The notes beneath the pieces were generated by a model. That model was not told where the DNA came from. It saw only the letters and a list, made by a program, of their open reading frames with translations, and ran no database searches. Of a stretch of DNA of 53,792 nt, positions 19,164 to 28,741 are shown in pieces. Source of the DNA: Myxococcales bacterium (lineage in GTDB: Bacteria > Myxococcota_A > Polyangia > Polyangiales > SLQV01). Within the stretch, counting starts at the first letter, position 1. Every line of letters begins with the position of its first letter. Location of the stretch: NCBI GenBank assembly GCA_007131285.1, contig SLQV01000043.1, positions 1-53,792 of the forward strand, read 5' to 3'. The translations under genes were made by a program, and so were the position numbers.

Positions 19164-21995
19164 GTGGGCGTGGCCAAACTATCTCCGAAAGCTGTGACCG
19201 CCTTGCTTAGGTGTGCCGATGCTGTTTCTCCAGACGCGGCGGAAGCAAACTATTGGAACATCGACCCTGCGTGTGGCTTGAAGAGCGGTCTCGGGCTCGA
19301 CCACGCAGCGCTGTGGCTCGACCATCTTGCTGAGCACACGAGACATCCCCATTTCGCCGCGCTCGCGGGGCGCCACCTCGTTGAGACGGCGCTCGAGTGG
19401 AAACCTAGGCAGCGCATGGGAGACCGCTTTAAACCGCCTACACGCGGTCTCGAGGCTTTTTTGCAGCGTGTGAATCGCCTGCAAATCGGCGGTATCTTCC
19501 GCCTAGTGTCCAGAGATGGGCCATTTTCGGCCGTTGTCGTTCTAGAAGTGCAGGCGGGCGCTTTGCCAGCGTGTTTGCACGAGTACTGGATCGGAATGCT
19601 CGAAGCCTTTCCTGCGTTCTGGCAACTGCCCTACGCGTGCGTGACGTCCGCGTCTGTCCCGCGGCAGCAGAAGGGAGGTGCCTCGCCCCAGCCTCAGCTT
19701 GGTTTCGCGGTGACCTGGTCCGCCGAGCCACAGTCGACACGCCTCTTTTCGCGCGCCTGTGCGTCCGCGATGGGTGTGGTCCTAGCCTTGGCTATTTGGT
19801 TTAGTGCTGACGGCCTCGACACAGGTGTGCGCGCTGCGCTCGCGTTAGTGCCCGCGGGAATGCTCGCGTGGCTTGTCGCTACGTGCTGCGTATTGCTCGG
19901 GCGCCTTTCGGTCAGTGACACGATTAACGCGCAGCAGCGCGTCAGTCTCGTGCGGGCCATGGACGAAGTGCGCCGCCGCTTTGATGAAAGCGAACGCTTT
20001 GCGGCTTTGCTACGCGAACGCCTCGACGAGACGGCCGTGCCGGTACGCGCTTTGGACCGCGCCGGCAGCATTGATATTTTGGCACCTAAATCACCGGGCG
20101 AAGATTCTACGAATGCGCGCGCGTACCCCATTGACCTTGGGGCTTGGATACGTGCTTTGGTAGATGAGGTACGTCACCGGTGCCTCGTGCCACCGGGACT
20201 TGTCCATTTCCGTCTGCCGCCGGAGCCGGTGTGGGCGCGCGTCGATGCGGACCGACTTCGCTACATCGCTAAGTTCGTGCTGCGCCAGATCATTCAAGAT
20301 GCACCGGATGAACTTGATATTCAGCTAGAGCTTTCGTTACAAGGGTGCGCTGTCATAGTCGATATCGAGGTGCAACCCGCGCCGAGTTCAACACGCGCGA
20401 TGCGTGGCGAAGCGCGCGCAGATGGCTGGACGACGCTCGGCGCGCTTCCCGTCTCAAAGACATCGAGTCTTAGCAACGAGCTCGTTAATCCGGAGCTTGC
20501 GCAGGCGTACATGCGTAATTTTGGCGGCCAGATCTTTGGTCCGGAGCGGCGCCCAAAGCATGGGTATGAATGTCTGGGTTTCCGCATAGAGTTGCGGCGG
20601 CACGATGCACCAGTGGCCCCGGGTCTGCTGCAGGGGGCGCAGCCGGCCTTGGATGGTGAAAGAGCGGCGAGGCGCGAGGGCCAAGAATCTGTCGAGATGT
20701 CTCTTGATGAGATTCGCGCACTCACCGATAAGCAGGAGGTGCCATCCGCGGGAGCAGAATCGCCGCAACTCAGCGCCCTTGCGGCGGAACGACTCCAAGA
20801 TGTTGCGGAGAGCCTGCTCCAGTCGGTATCCGTTTTAGTGGTTGCTCCGGATCAGCGCCTTAGGCGTCTGATCCGCCGCACGTTGGAGCAACATTTTCAC
20901 GTCAAGACGTGTCACGACGCAGAGGCTGCACTCGACGTTGCATCGCAGATGTTCCCCGACTTGATGGTCGTTGACATGAGCCGTCCGTCGCTCATTCAAA
21001 GTCAACTGCTTCCGCGCTTTGCGGCGCTTGGGGCGCGTTTCGCACGTAGCCCTGTGGTTGCGCTCACGGAGGAAGATCACCTTGCCAGCAGTCTCGAGTA
21101 CCTTCGATCCGGCAGCGGCGATGTACTGCGCATCCCTTTTCATCCCGAGGAGCTAGTCCTGCGCGTCCGCGGCCTGGTACGTGCGAAACTATGGGAACGG
21201 CAGTTGTTTCTCGCCTATCGGGATCTCGAGGCCCAGAAGGCCGAAATCGAGGAGGATCTCGCGCTAGCCCGCTCATTTCAGCGGTCGCTGCTGGGTGACC
21301 AAGCGAGGTGGAAGCAGCTCGGAGTGGCGGTGCGCTATGAGCCGATGTTAGCTGTCGGCGGAGACCTAGTTGATGTTGGTGACCGCGGGTCGGGGGCGGT
21401 GCGCCTGTTTGTTGCCGATGCGACGGACCATGGTGTGCAGGCAGCGTTGCGTACGGCGAGCATCGCTTCGTTCTACCGCCGCGTGACACGCGGCGGTACT
21501 AAGGGGCCCGCCCGGGTGATGCAGCAGCTTAATCGCGAAATGTTGCTATTCGGTGGCGCGCAGATGACGTGTAGCGCCGCGTGTATCGAGCTAGAACGTT
21601 CCGGCGCTCGAACCATGATTCGCGTGAGTGCCGCAGGTGATGTGGGGCTTGCGCTCGCGTGCGCTGCCGGTCAGTCCCGACCGTTGCCGCTCAGGGCTGG
21701 GTTGCCTCTGGGCATTCTCGAAGAAGCGGTCTACGTTGAGGTGGCTTTTGACGTAGAAGATGCCGGTTATTTGACCGTCTTCAGTGACGGGCTTACCGAG
21801 CAGCCCAATGCCCAAGACGTGACATTTCTTGAAGCACGCATGCCTGCCGCGCTCGATGCGATGGCGCGTGCAGAAGACGCGCAGCAAGCAGTCGCGGTTC
21901 TCAGCGCGCACTTCGAGGCTTTCCGCGGTGTGACCCCACCGCGCGACGATGTCGTGATCGTGGCCGCCCAACTTGCTAAGGGCCGTTCGGTGTGA
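19164..21995 (+). CDS. Multidomain signalling protein: two TM helices, HATPase-like and receiver-like domains (degenerate), C-terminal SpoIIE/PP2C phosphatase
   Basis: TM stretch VVLALAIWFSADGLDTGVRAALALVPAGMLAWLVATCCVLLG; receiver-like VSVLVVAPDQRLRRLIRRTLEQHFHVKTCHDAEAALDVASQMFPDLMVVDMSRP; SpoIIE-like ARSFQRSLLGD...VGGDLVDV...LFVADATDHGVQAAL...VFSDGLTEQ. Confidence 0.8.
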   Translation: MGVAKLSPKAVTALLRCADAVSPDAAEANYWNIDPACGLKSGLGLDHAALWLDHLAEHTRHPHFAALAGRHLVETALEWKPRQRMGDRFKPPTRGLEAFLQRVNRLQIGGIFRLVSRDGPFSAVVVLEVQAGALPACLHEYWIGMLEAFPAFWQLPYACVTSASVPRQQKGGASPQPQLGFAVTWSAEPQSTRLFSRACASAMGVVLALAIWFSADGLDTGVRAALALVPAGMLAWLVATCCVLLGRLSVSDTINAQQRVSLVRAMDEVRRRFDESERFAALLRERLDETAVPVRALDRAGSIDILAPKSPGEDSTNARAYPIDLGAWIRALVDEVRHRCLVPPGLVHFRLPPEPVWARVDADRLRYIAKFVLRQIIQDAPDELDIQLELSLQGCAVIVDIEVQPAPSSTRAMRGEARADGWTTLGALPVSKTSSLSNELVNPELAQAYMRNFGGQIFGPERRPKHGYECLGFRIELRRHDAPVAPGLLQGAQPALDGERAARREGQESVEMSLDEIRALTDKQEVPSAGAESPQLSALAAERLQDVAESLLQSVSVLVVAPDQRLRRLIRRTLEQHFHVKTCHDAEAALDVASQMFPDLMVVDMSRPSLIQSQLLPRFAALGARFARSPVVALTEEDHLASSLEYLRSGSGDVLRIPFHPEELVLRVRGLVRAKLWERQLFLAYRDLEAQKAEIEEDLALARSFQRSLLGDQARWKQLGVAVRYEPMLAVGGDLVDVGDRGSGAVRLFVADATDHGVQAALRTASIASFYRRVTRGGTKGPARVMQQLNREMLLFGGAQMTCSAACIELERSGARTMIRVSAAGDVGLALACAAGQSRPLPLRAGLPLGILEEAVYVEVAFDVEDAGYLTVFSDGLTEQPNAQDVTFLEARMPAALDAMARAEDAQQAVAVLSAHFEAFRGVTPPRDDVVIVAAQLAKGRSV

Positions 21996-22305
21996 TGGCC
22001 TCCGCTAACACGGTATCCTTGCTCCGCTTTTGCGCGCGCTCTCGCCACCCTACGCCGCCGCATGCGGTGCAGAAAATCTATTGACCCGGCCCCGGGTGCT
22101 TTGCGAGCCTACCATAGAGATTCTAGATAGACGTTTGAGGGGAGCGATTCCGCAAGCGCGCGTGAGCTCGCGCTGGGCTCCGCGTCCATCTTTACTCGGG
22201 GGCGCATGTGGAGTGATGTTTCTGAAAGAAACCAATGTTACGCGTCCAGTTATCCTTATTCGAATAGGGTGTACAGTTAGAGTTGCTTGGGGGAGATAAA
22301 TCGCG

Positions 22306-22689
22306 ATGACCCATGATGTATTCGAGTGCGATAATCTAACCGTTGTGCGCGAGCAGGATGGCGATACGTTGCGCTACGTCTGGCGCGGAGTGTGCGACCG
22401 GCGTGATGCCCCACCGGGGCTGAGTGAGTTCATTATAAATGAAGAAAGCCGTGCAGCGAGCATGCTTCGTCTAGATTTCACACCGCTAAAATTTGTGAAC
22501 TCACGGATGCTTGTGTTTCTGATACGCACCATAAAAGCTGTGAGCGAGCTCGGTACATCTGTTCACATAACTTACACTAGTAATGTGATATTTCAAAGCA
22601 ATCTATTCGCTGCTCTCGAGGGTGCGCTTGCGCATTCGGCTTCTCTTGTTTTTGAGGACCGAAAGTCAGTCACGCCAGGAGCGGCTTAA
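22306..22689 (+). CDS. STAS-like anti-anti-sigma-type protein
   Basis: 127 aa; MLRLDFTPLKFVNSRMLVFLIRTIKAVSELG resembles the STAS phospho-Ser strand-helix; stop overlaps the next gene (TAATG). Confidence 0.65.
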   Translation: MTHDVFECDNLTVVREQDGDTLRYVWRGVCDRRDAPPGLSEFIINEESRAASMLRLDFTPLKFVNSRMLVFLIRTIKAVSELGTSVHITYTSNVIFQSNLFAALEGALAHSASLVFEDRKSVTPGAA

Positions 22690-23204
22690 TGTCGGATCCA
22701 CATCTCTCGATGACCTTTGAGCTGCGTGGACCGAGAGGACGTGATTGGTCCCACGTTGCCAAGCTTCGGGGTGCGGCAGAGGCGCTAGCCCGGTCATTGG
22801 AGCTGCCAGCTGAGGTGCTGACAGCCATCGCGGTGGCGGTCGAGGAACTCGCTGAGAATTTGATTAAGTATCACCACTGGGAAGGGCAGGGCGACCCTTG
22901 TGCGCGCTTGACGATGGGCGTCGTGCATGAGTGCGCCGAGCTTGTCATCGCCTCGTACAGTCAGCTTCAGCCCGACCGTGGGCATCTTGAGCACCTTGGG
23001 AGCGTTTTCAAGAGTATTGAGGTGCACGGCCCGCGCGAGGCCTACACGCGCCGCATCAGTGAGCTTGCGGCGGGCGAAGATGGTGGCCAACTGGCTCAGT
23101 TAGGCCTCTACCGCATCGCAGTCGAAGGTGGCTTTACCCTTGCCCTAGAGCATGCCGCGGGCGCTGATATCACCATTACCGCGACCCTTCCTCTCCCGAC
23201 CTAA
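22689..23204 (+). CDS. HATPase-like anti-sigma-type protein (degenerate)
   Basis: AIAVAVEELAENLIKYHHW N-box-like; YTRRISELAAGEDGGQLAQLGLYRIAVEGGFTLALE G2-like; overlaps the preceding gene. Confidence 0.65.
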   Translation: MSDPHLSMTFELRGPRGRDWSHVAKLRGAAEALARSLELPAEVLTAIAVAVEELAENLIKYHHWEGQGDPCARLTMGVVHECAELVIASYSQLQPDRGHLEHLGSVFKSIEVHGPREAYTRRISELAAGEDGGQLAQLGLYRIAVEGGFTLALEHAAGADITITATLPLPT

Positions 23205-23940
23205 GCATGATGCGCCTGGCGCGCCGGCAAAACATCGGTGGCAGCGCTGCGTGCGTGACAGTCGACGAGAGCTTCGGGCAGGGCGAGTTCGTGGGGCACG
23301 CGTAGGAGCCCTAAGCGCCTCAGCGCTTCGCCTAGTTCGGTTCGGCTGGTGATCGCAACGAAAACAGGGGCAATGATCATGGGTGGCGCGATGGGGACCC
23401 TCCACCAGGGGGTTGTCGCGCCGGTGCCGGTTGCCAAGACCGCGATAGCGAAGCCTAAAAGCAGCGGGGTGTGGCAGGCGCGAAAGCTTTCGACGAGGCT
23501 CGGCTTGTCGCTTGCGCGGGGTGTTGGTGCCCAGGCAACTGGCTTGCCGCAAGACATGTTCAGGATAAAGCGGGCATGGAAGGCGGCGCGGACGGGAAAA
23601 AGAAACACCGACAGGAGCAGTTCGACGATATCGCTGGCGAGGAGCAATACGTAGTCTCGGAGCCCTCCGCGGCGCGTGAGGTGTGAGGGCGCGCACCCTT
23701 CCTGCCGCGCGTCCGAAAAATGCCAGCGCAATCGTGGAAGCGAGGAGCCACAGGCCTGGGTTCTGCACCGACGCGAACCCTTCATGGAGTGCCACCGCCG
23801 GTACGACGGTCAGCTGCACGCCAAATCAGATGTGCAGAAAACGACTGACCAGGCCGAGTAGTGCGAATGCCAAGACGAGCGGTCCCAGGAAGTAACCGTG
23901 TCCAAAAAGTTGCCGTCTTACTTGAAAAGGCGTCGACGCG
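23201..23940 (-). pseudogene. Remnant of an OpgH/MdoH-like glucosyltransferase C-terminal membrane region
   Basis: Minus-strand fragments: NPGLWLLASTIALAFFGRAAGRVRAL in one frame, then LLLASDIVELLLSVFLFPVRAAFHARFILNMSCGKPVAWAPTPR...LGEALRRLGLLRVPHEL in another; in-frame TGA between RFLHI and FGVQLTVV. Confidence 0.65.
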
Positions 23941-24074
23941 CGCGAAGGCACCCCGTGGGTTTACGTCTGACTATGCCGCGCGGCAGACAAATGTGGTACG
24001 ACCCGGACTCACGTGGGCAGGCTTCGTGCCTGCCTCGCGTTGCGGGGTCGTAGAGGCGATGCCCGGGTAGTATC

Positions 24075-24968
24075 ATGTCATTGTCCGCCGCTGCACCTCT
24101 GAAACTCGAACCGAGCTTTCGCGCGCTCGCGGCGCGTTACCGCGCGGTATTCTTTGACGCGTACGGCGTGCTCAAAAATAGCAAGGGCATGATCGAGGGA
24201 GCGGGCGAGGCCCTGGCTGCGCTGATGGATGCCGGCATTGACTGCTACATCATTACCAACGATGCGTCGCGTTCGCCGGAAGCTATGGCGTTGACGTATG
24301 TTCACCCGCAGCGCGGACCACTGCTTTCGTTGGATAAAATTGTTAGTTCGGGCATGCTCGCGAGCGAGTTTTTGAGTCTCAAATTTGGAGATTTAGGGCC
24401 TGAAGCGACGCCCGGATGCGTAGCCTACCTGGGGAAACCTGAATCGGCCTATTTCATCGAAGCGGCGGGTTTGCAGGCGGTGCCTCTCGCGGAGGTATTG
24501 GATGCGCAGCAGCTTGTCGCGCTGGCTTTTCTCGATGACGAAGGGTTTGACTGGAATATCAGTCTGACTCGCGCCGTGAACATACTTCGGCGCGCCAATC
24601 TCACCACATTAGTCGCAAACCCAGACGTCTCTTACCCTGCGGGGGGTGGCGAGGTGGGCGTCGCCGTTGGCAGTCTTGCCAATATGGTAGAGCGTATCAC
24701 TCGTAAAACGTTTTTGCGTTTCGGTAAGCCAGATACGCAAATATTCAGTTTTGCCTACGCACGCTTGCTCGCAACATACCCGGATATTACGAAGCGAGAA
24801 GTGTTGATGGTCGGCGATACCCTACATATGGACATTCTCGGCGCCAACCAATTTGGCATCGATACGGCGCTCGTGCTTTCGGGCAACACGCAGGCGGATG
24901 AGGTCTCAAGACTCGTGGGCTCCACCTCTGTGATTCCAACCTACGTGTGCCGCAGTATTGTCGATTGA
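24075..24968 (+). CDS. HAD superfamily (IIA/NagD-like) hydrolase
   Basis: YRAVFFDAYGVLKNSKGMIEGAGEALAALMDAGIDCYIITNDASRS...LRFGKPDTQIFSFA...VLMVGDTLHMDILGANQFGIDTALVLSG. Confidence 0.9.
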   Translation: MSLSAAAPLKLEPSFRALAARYRAVFFDAYGVLKNSKGMIEGAGEALAALMDAGIDCYIITNDASRSPEAMALTYVHPQRGPLLSLDKIVSSGMLASEFLSLKFGDLGPEATPGCVAYLGKPESAYFIEAAGLQAVPLAEVLDAQQLVALAFLDDEGFDWNISLTRAVNILRRANLTTLVANPDVSYPAGGGEVGVAVGSLANMVERITRKTFLRFGKPDTQIFSFAYARLLATYPDITKREVLMVGDTLHMDILGANQFGIDTALVLSGNTQADEVSRLVGSTSVIPTYVCRSIVD

Positions 24969-25215
24969 CGCGCTTCATACCCCGGTAACTGTTCAGGGGG
25001 GCATTTTACACGCATGCCCCCGGGTTTACGTGAGTGAATCCCGCAAACCCTCCCCCACTGTACCTCTAAAGGCTGGCCTAAAGCCGGCAAGCGGGGCCCC
25101 AACGCCCACTGGCTTCCTTCCGCAGCGTTTTTGCTTTCTGGAGCCCCTGATCGGTTGCCTACCCCGAGGTGGACCCTCTGCGGTTCGGTGCCGGCCTTGG
25201 GCGATTGATAGAGAA

Positions 25216-26364
25216 CTACGTGTCTTCGGTGAGGACTGAGAAAAGCACGGTGAAGTCGAGTTCGTCAAGCCGCTGCAAGTAGACGGTAAGTGCTTCTCGC
25301 TTGAGCCGCTTGATGAAATGTGGCCTGAAGAAGTGCTCGCCTTTACGAATGACGTAGTTGAGAATGAAGAAGCGGTAAACTTCTTTGAGGAAGAGCAAGT
25401 CGTTTTTGGTGAGCGGATTGATGCTGTGATAGGCTCGGAGAAAGAGCCGGAAGCGCGGCTCCAGTAGGCAGTCCGGAAGGTAGCTGAAGTCCGAACGGTC
25501 GCCTACTTCACTGACGACACGGCTCAGAAAGTAAAAATCCAGCGTGGGGGATTCCATCCGAAACCAGTCGTAGTCCCAGCGGCTGTGTAGTTTGAAGCGC
25601 TCGCCACGATATTTGACTGAAAAGTTTCCGATGTTCCAATCGATAAGAAGGGGTAGCCTCTGCCAATAATCGTAGCCAAGTTCGTCGAGACTTGTCAGGA
25701 AGGCAAAGCAAGCGCGTTTGAGAAGCGCGATATGCTCGTTTGAGATGCGCAAAGACTGTGGTGCGCGAGGGCTGCTGACGCTATCCATCAGGTGAATGAT
25801 ATCGCTCTTAATGGAAACTGACGTGAGCGGAATTTTTCCTGCTATAATTCGGCATTCCTTGTGAAAATAAGCAATCTCTTCTGCGAGGTTGACGATTTGA
25901 TCCTCGTTGAGCAGGCGTGGCAAACTTTGCTGGAAGTCGGCATTTTTGTAAAAAACGGCCCATGCCTCGCCGTCCAAGTAGGTGAAGACACGCGCACCAT
26001 CTGCTAGCGCGTCGGCTAGAAAATCCTTGTAGCGCGTGCGCTGAAGCAGCTTGTTCCAAAGATGAATCCGGTCGTGGTCCTCGCGAAAGAGAAAGTAAGA
26101 GGCGTACGACGATGTTTTAGCAATGACACGTTCGCCATCAGACAGACGCAAGCGAAAGACCTGGTTGGTGGAAACGTTGGCGCTGGCCTCCTCTGCCGAG
26201 ACAATCGTGCGCGAATCGCCGTAGGCAGCCCACGCATCCTCAACGAGCCGAGGCACGCGCACGAGCTCGGTTTCGTTAGCTAACGCAAGCAGCTCTTCTG
26301 CCTCCTCAGGCGCATGCGTGCCCACGCGCGCCGCGCTGTCGATACCTTCGTAGCCTTCGCCCAT
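25216..26364 (-). CDS. APH/choline-kinase-fold protein, function unknown
   Basis: NQVFRLRLSDGERVIAKTSSY N-lobe; LPLLIDWNIGNFSV (H-x-D-x4-N-like) and FKLHSRWDYDWFRMESPTLDFYFLSRV. Confidence 0.6.
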   Translation of the reverse strand: MGEGYEGIDSAARVGTHAPEEAEELLALANETELVRVPRLVEDAWAAYGDSRTIVSAEEASANVSTNQVFRLRLSDGERVIAKTSSYASYFLFREDHDRIHLWNKLLQRTRYKDFLADALADGARVFTYLDGEAWAVFYKNADFQQSLPRLLNEDQIVNLAEEIAYFHKECRIIAGKIPLTSVSIKSDIIHLMDSVSSPRAPQSLRISNEHIALLKRACFAFLTSLDELGYDYWQRLPLLIDWNIGNFSVKYRGERFKLHSRWDYDWFRMESPTLDFYFLSRVVSEVGDRSDFSYLPDCLLEPRFRLFLRAYHSINPLTKNDLLFLKEVYRFFILNYVIRKGEHFFRPHFIKRLKREALTVYLQRLDELDFTVLFSVLTEDT

Positions 26365-26743
26365 GACGCTAACCTACTACCGCACTCCGTTCCACGCGAC
26401 AGCAGTCTATGCGTGCATGGATTCAGGGATTGCGGCCACGCGTGTTCGGTTGAGGACCTCCAGCGGCTTGCGTTCTCGCAGCGAATACGCTTGAGCCTTA
26501 AGTTAGCGGCGGTTTTTAGCTGCGGGTGCACTCGATCCTAGGCCCTCAACCGAATACACAAGGCTTTGAGCCAAACACACGGCTTTGCCGAATGCTCAGA
26601 GCAATGCCGAAAGGTTCGCGAGTAACTGTTTAGGGAGGACTTTGCAGTAAGCTGATACACATTAGAGCTAGTCTCCGCTAAACTGGCCCTTGAGTACGCT
26701 TCTCGCTTGACATCAGGCAAGCGCTAAAAGAAAACGCGCCACG

Positions 26744-27457
26744 ATGGGTAGTCTAACCAACCGCCACAGAAGCGCTCGTTTTCGGGAGCTAGCAGGGCTG
26801 AACCCGTGTGCGCTTGTGATACTCAGTGCGTGCTACGCCTGCGTTTCGGATGCGGCGTATCCAGATCACTTTGAAGACGTCGATAAGCTCGGTGCACAAT
26901 CGTATGTTGTCTGTATCGGGGCGAAAGGCGATTTAGCGAAGGCTCAAGCGTGGGCGAAGGACCTTTTCAGGGCGCCACCTTCGATTGACGTCCTTCTCGG
27001 TCCAGAGACAGTGCCCTATCAGTCACGTTTCTACGACGGCTCAACCGATGTGCGTGGTGGGTATATGTTTGCCAAAGTCAAAGAACGCGTAGACCTTATC
27101 ATATCAGTTGCTGTAGGGACCGGAAAGGACTCAGTCCCCGCGACTCGAAAGATGTTTAATCAGGTGAAGTACGAAGCGGAAAGTATATATCGCGAGCAAT
27201 CTTCGTCTATGGAGAGTTCAGTTGAGCTTAAAGTCCCTGAAAAACGTGACGGCGTGTGTGTGTTAGTGGAAGCCTCGTCCGTGGATGACGCCGTTGAACG
27301 CGCCGTCCAGGCGTTTTCAAGAGCCGTGAATGACGCGGTAAGCCGTTTACAAGGTGTGGCGGGCTTCGCGGCGAGGGTAGGGACGTGGGTGGCTACGGCG
27401 ATTATGCTTGTGATTCAATATGCATTGGAGCGACTGCCGGGAGGTGGGGTCATCTGA
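26744..27457 (+). CDS. Hypothetical protein, possible lipoprotein
   Basis: 237-aa ORF with LVILSACYAC lipobox-like motif and C-terminal hydrophobic segment VATAIMLVIQYALERL; no family recognised. Confidence 0.5.
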   Translation: MGSLTNRHRSARFRELAGLNPCALVILSACYACVSDAAYPDHFEDVDKLGAQSYVVCIGAKGDLAKAQAWAKDLFRAPPSIDVLLGPETVPYQSRFYDGSTDVRGGYMFAKVKERVDLIISVAVGTGKDSVPATRKMFNQVKYEAESIYREQSSSMESSVELKVPEKRDGVCVLVEASSVDDAVERAVQAFSRAVNDAVSRLQGVAGFAARVGTWVATAIMLVIQYALERLPGGGVI

Positions 27458-27770
27458 CCTTCGTTGAGGGTCGGGGGGCAAAGACGTATCAAAGGGCTCA
27501 CGAAACGGCACGCGTGCGACGGCATAGGGCGGGCGGCATGTTGGAAGCACAGCCTCGGGTTGCGAGACAGCCTTCAAATGCGGCATCTTACAAGGGCCGG
27601 CTTCTCTCGGGTATTCAAGCGAGGAACTCGCGCCGCCCTCCTGAAACATCCTGCCCCCTGTGCCTCAGAAAGGTGGCTCAATGCCGCGCGAGTGGCCTCA
27701 GCTAGCCCACTGGCTCTTTCCCGCAGATGATTCGCGCTCTAGACGTCTGAATGCCTACCTTGGAGGCGTG

Positions 27771-28646
27771 TCAGCGCTTGGCGTCGTCGTCTTTTTCTTC
27801 GTTGAGATAGGAGAGAATGACCTCGTTGAGGGTGTGCTGTCGCAGATTTGAAGGCGGATTCAGGGCGGGTTTGGGTGGAATGATATCGATACCGGCAGGC
27901 ACCTGATGGGGCCCCGATTGGTAGCGACCGGCGGTTGAGCGGGTCCGCGTTCTAAAGGATACGGGTGCCGGTGCAGTCGGCTCCGAGGGCGCTGGCGCTG
28001 CAGGCGCGCTGCTCGGGCAGAGCGAATGCGATACGGTCGCTCGGGTGTCGGGTGGCTTCGTGTGCTCGCCGGCCTCCGGTGTGATCGGTTCGGACGCTGG
28101 CGGCGATGATTCGCGTTTGGGGTTGAAGAGAGGCGATGCCTTCAAGAGTTTTTCCGCAGCGCGTTCAAGCGCCGCAATATCGAGTTCTGCGCTGGAATCC
28201 GCGGTGTCGCTTGGGGTTGGAGCAAGCGGGCGCTGTTGCCGCGTCGCAGGCTCCGGCGGACCGGCGGCGGTTGCATCGCGACCAGGCGTCTCCTCGTGTT
28301 GGCAAGGCTCGCCAGGGTGTTCCGGGGCTACAACATTACGAATAGTGGCATCGGCGAGCCGACCGTCCTTCGTGTTGAGCGAAAGCACCTCGTCTAGTTC
28401 ACCGGTCGTTAGCGCGTCGATGAGTGCTTTGTGTTCATGCCGCATCAGCTCGCGGACAGCGTCCGGGTAGGCGGGGGTGTCGACTAAGTGCCCGTATGCA
28501 GCCTTGCGGCTTGCTACGACGCGGCCTCCATCAGCAAAGCAATGCGTAAAGATATGAGGGCGCTTAATACCCGAGTCCTCAGTCTGGACGTGGTAGGTTT
28601 TGCCCCGGTGACGGACATTCGTATTGTGACCTAGAAGCGGACCCAC
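27771..28646 (-). CDS. Conserved hypothetical protein (VRHRGKTYHVQTEDSG family)
   Basis: NTNVRHRGKTYHVQTEDSGIKRPHIFTHCFADGGRVVASRKAAY; Pro/Ala-rich middle; C-terminal LNEVILSYLNEE. Confidence 0.75.
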   Translation of the reverse strand: MGPLLGHNTNVRHRGKTYHVQTEDSGIKRPHIFTHCFADGGRVVASRKAAYGHLVDTPAYPDAVRELMRHEHKALIDALTTGELDEVLSLNTKDGRLADATIRNVVAPEHPGEPCQHEETPGRDATAAGPPEPATRQQRPLAPTPSDTADSSAELDIAALERAAEKLLKASPLFNPKRESSPPASEPITPEAGEHTKPPDTRATVSHSLCPSSAPAAPAPSEPTAPAPVSFRTRTRSTAGRYQSGPHQVPAGIDIIPPKPALNPPSNLRQHTLNEVILSYLNEEKDDDAKR

Positions 28647-28741
28647 ATTAGCAAGTTACCATATCGTCCGCCTTGCTGGAGCCCGCTAATCGTCGGTTAG
28701 AACACGCTCCATGGTTATGCGGATGCTTCCACCGTGCCTGC

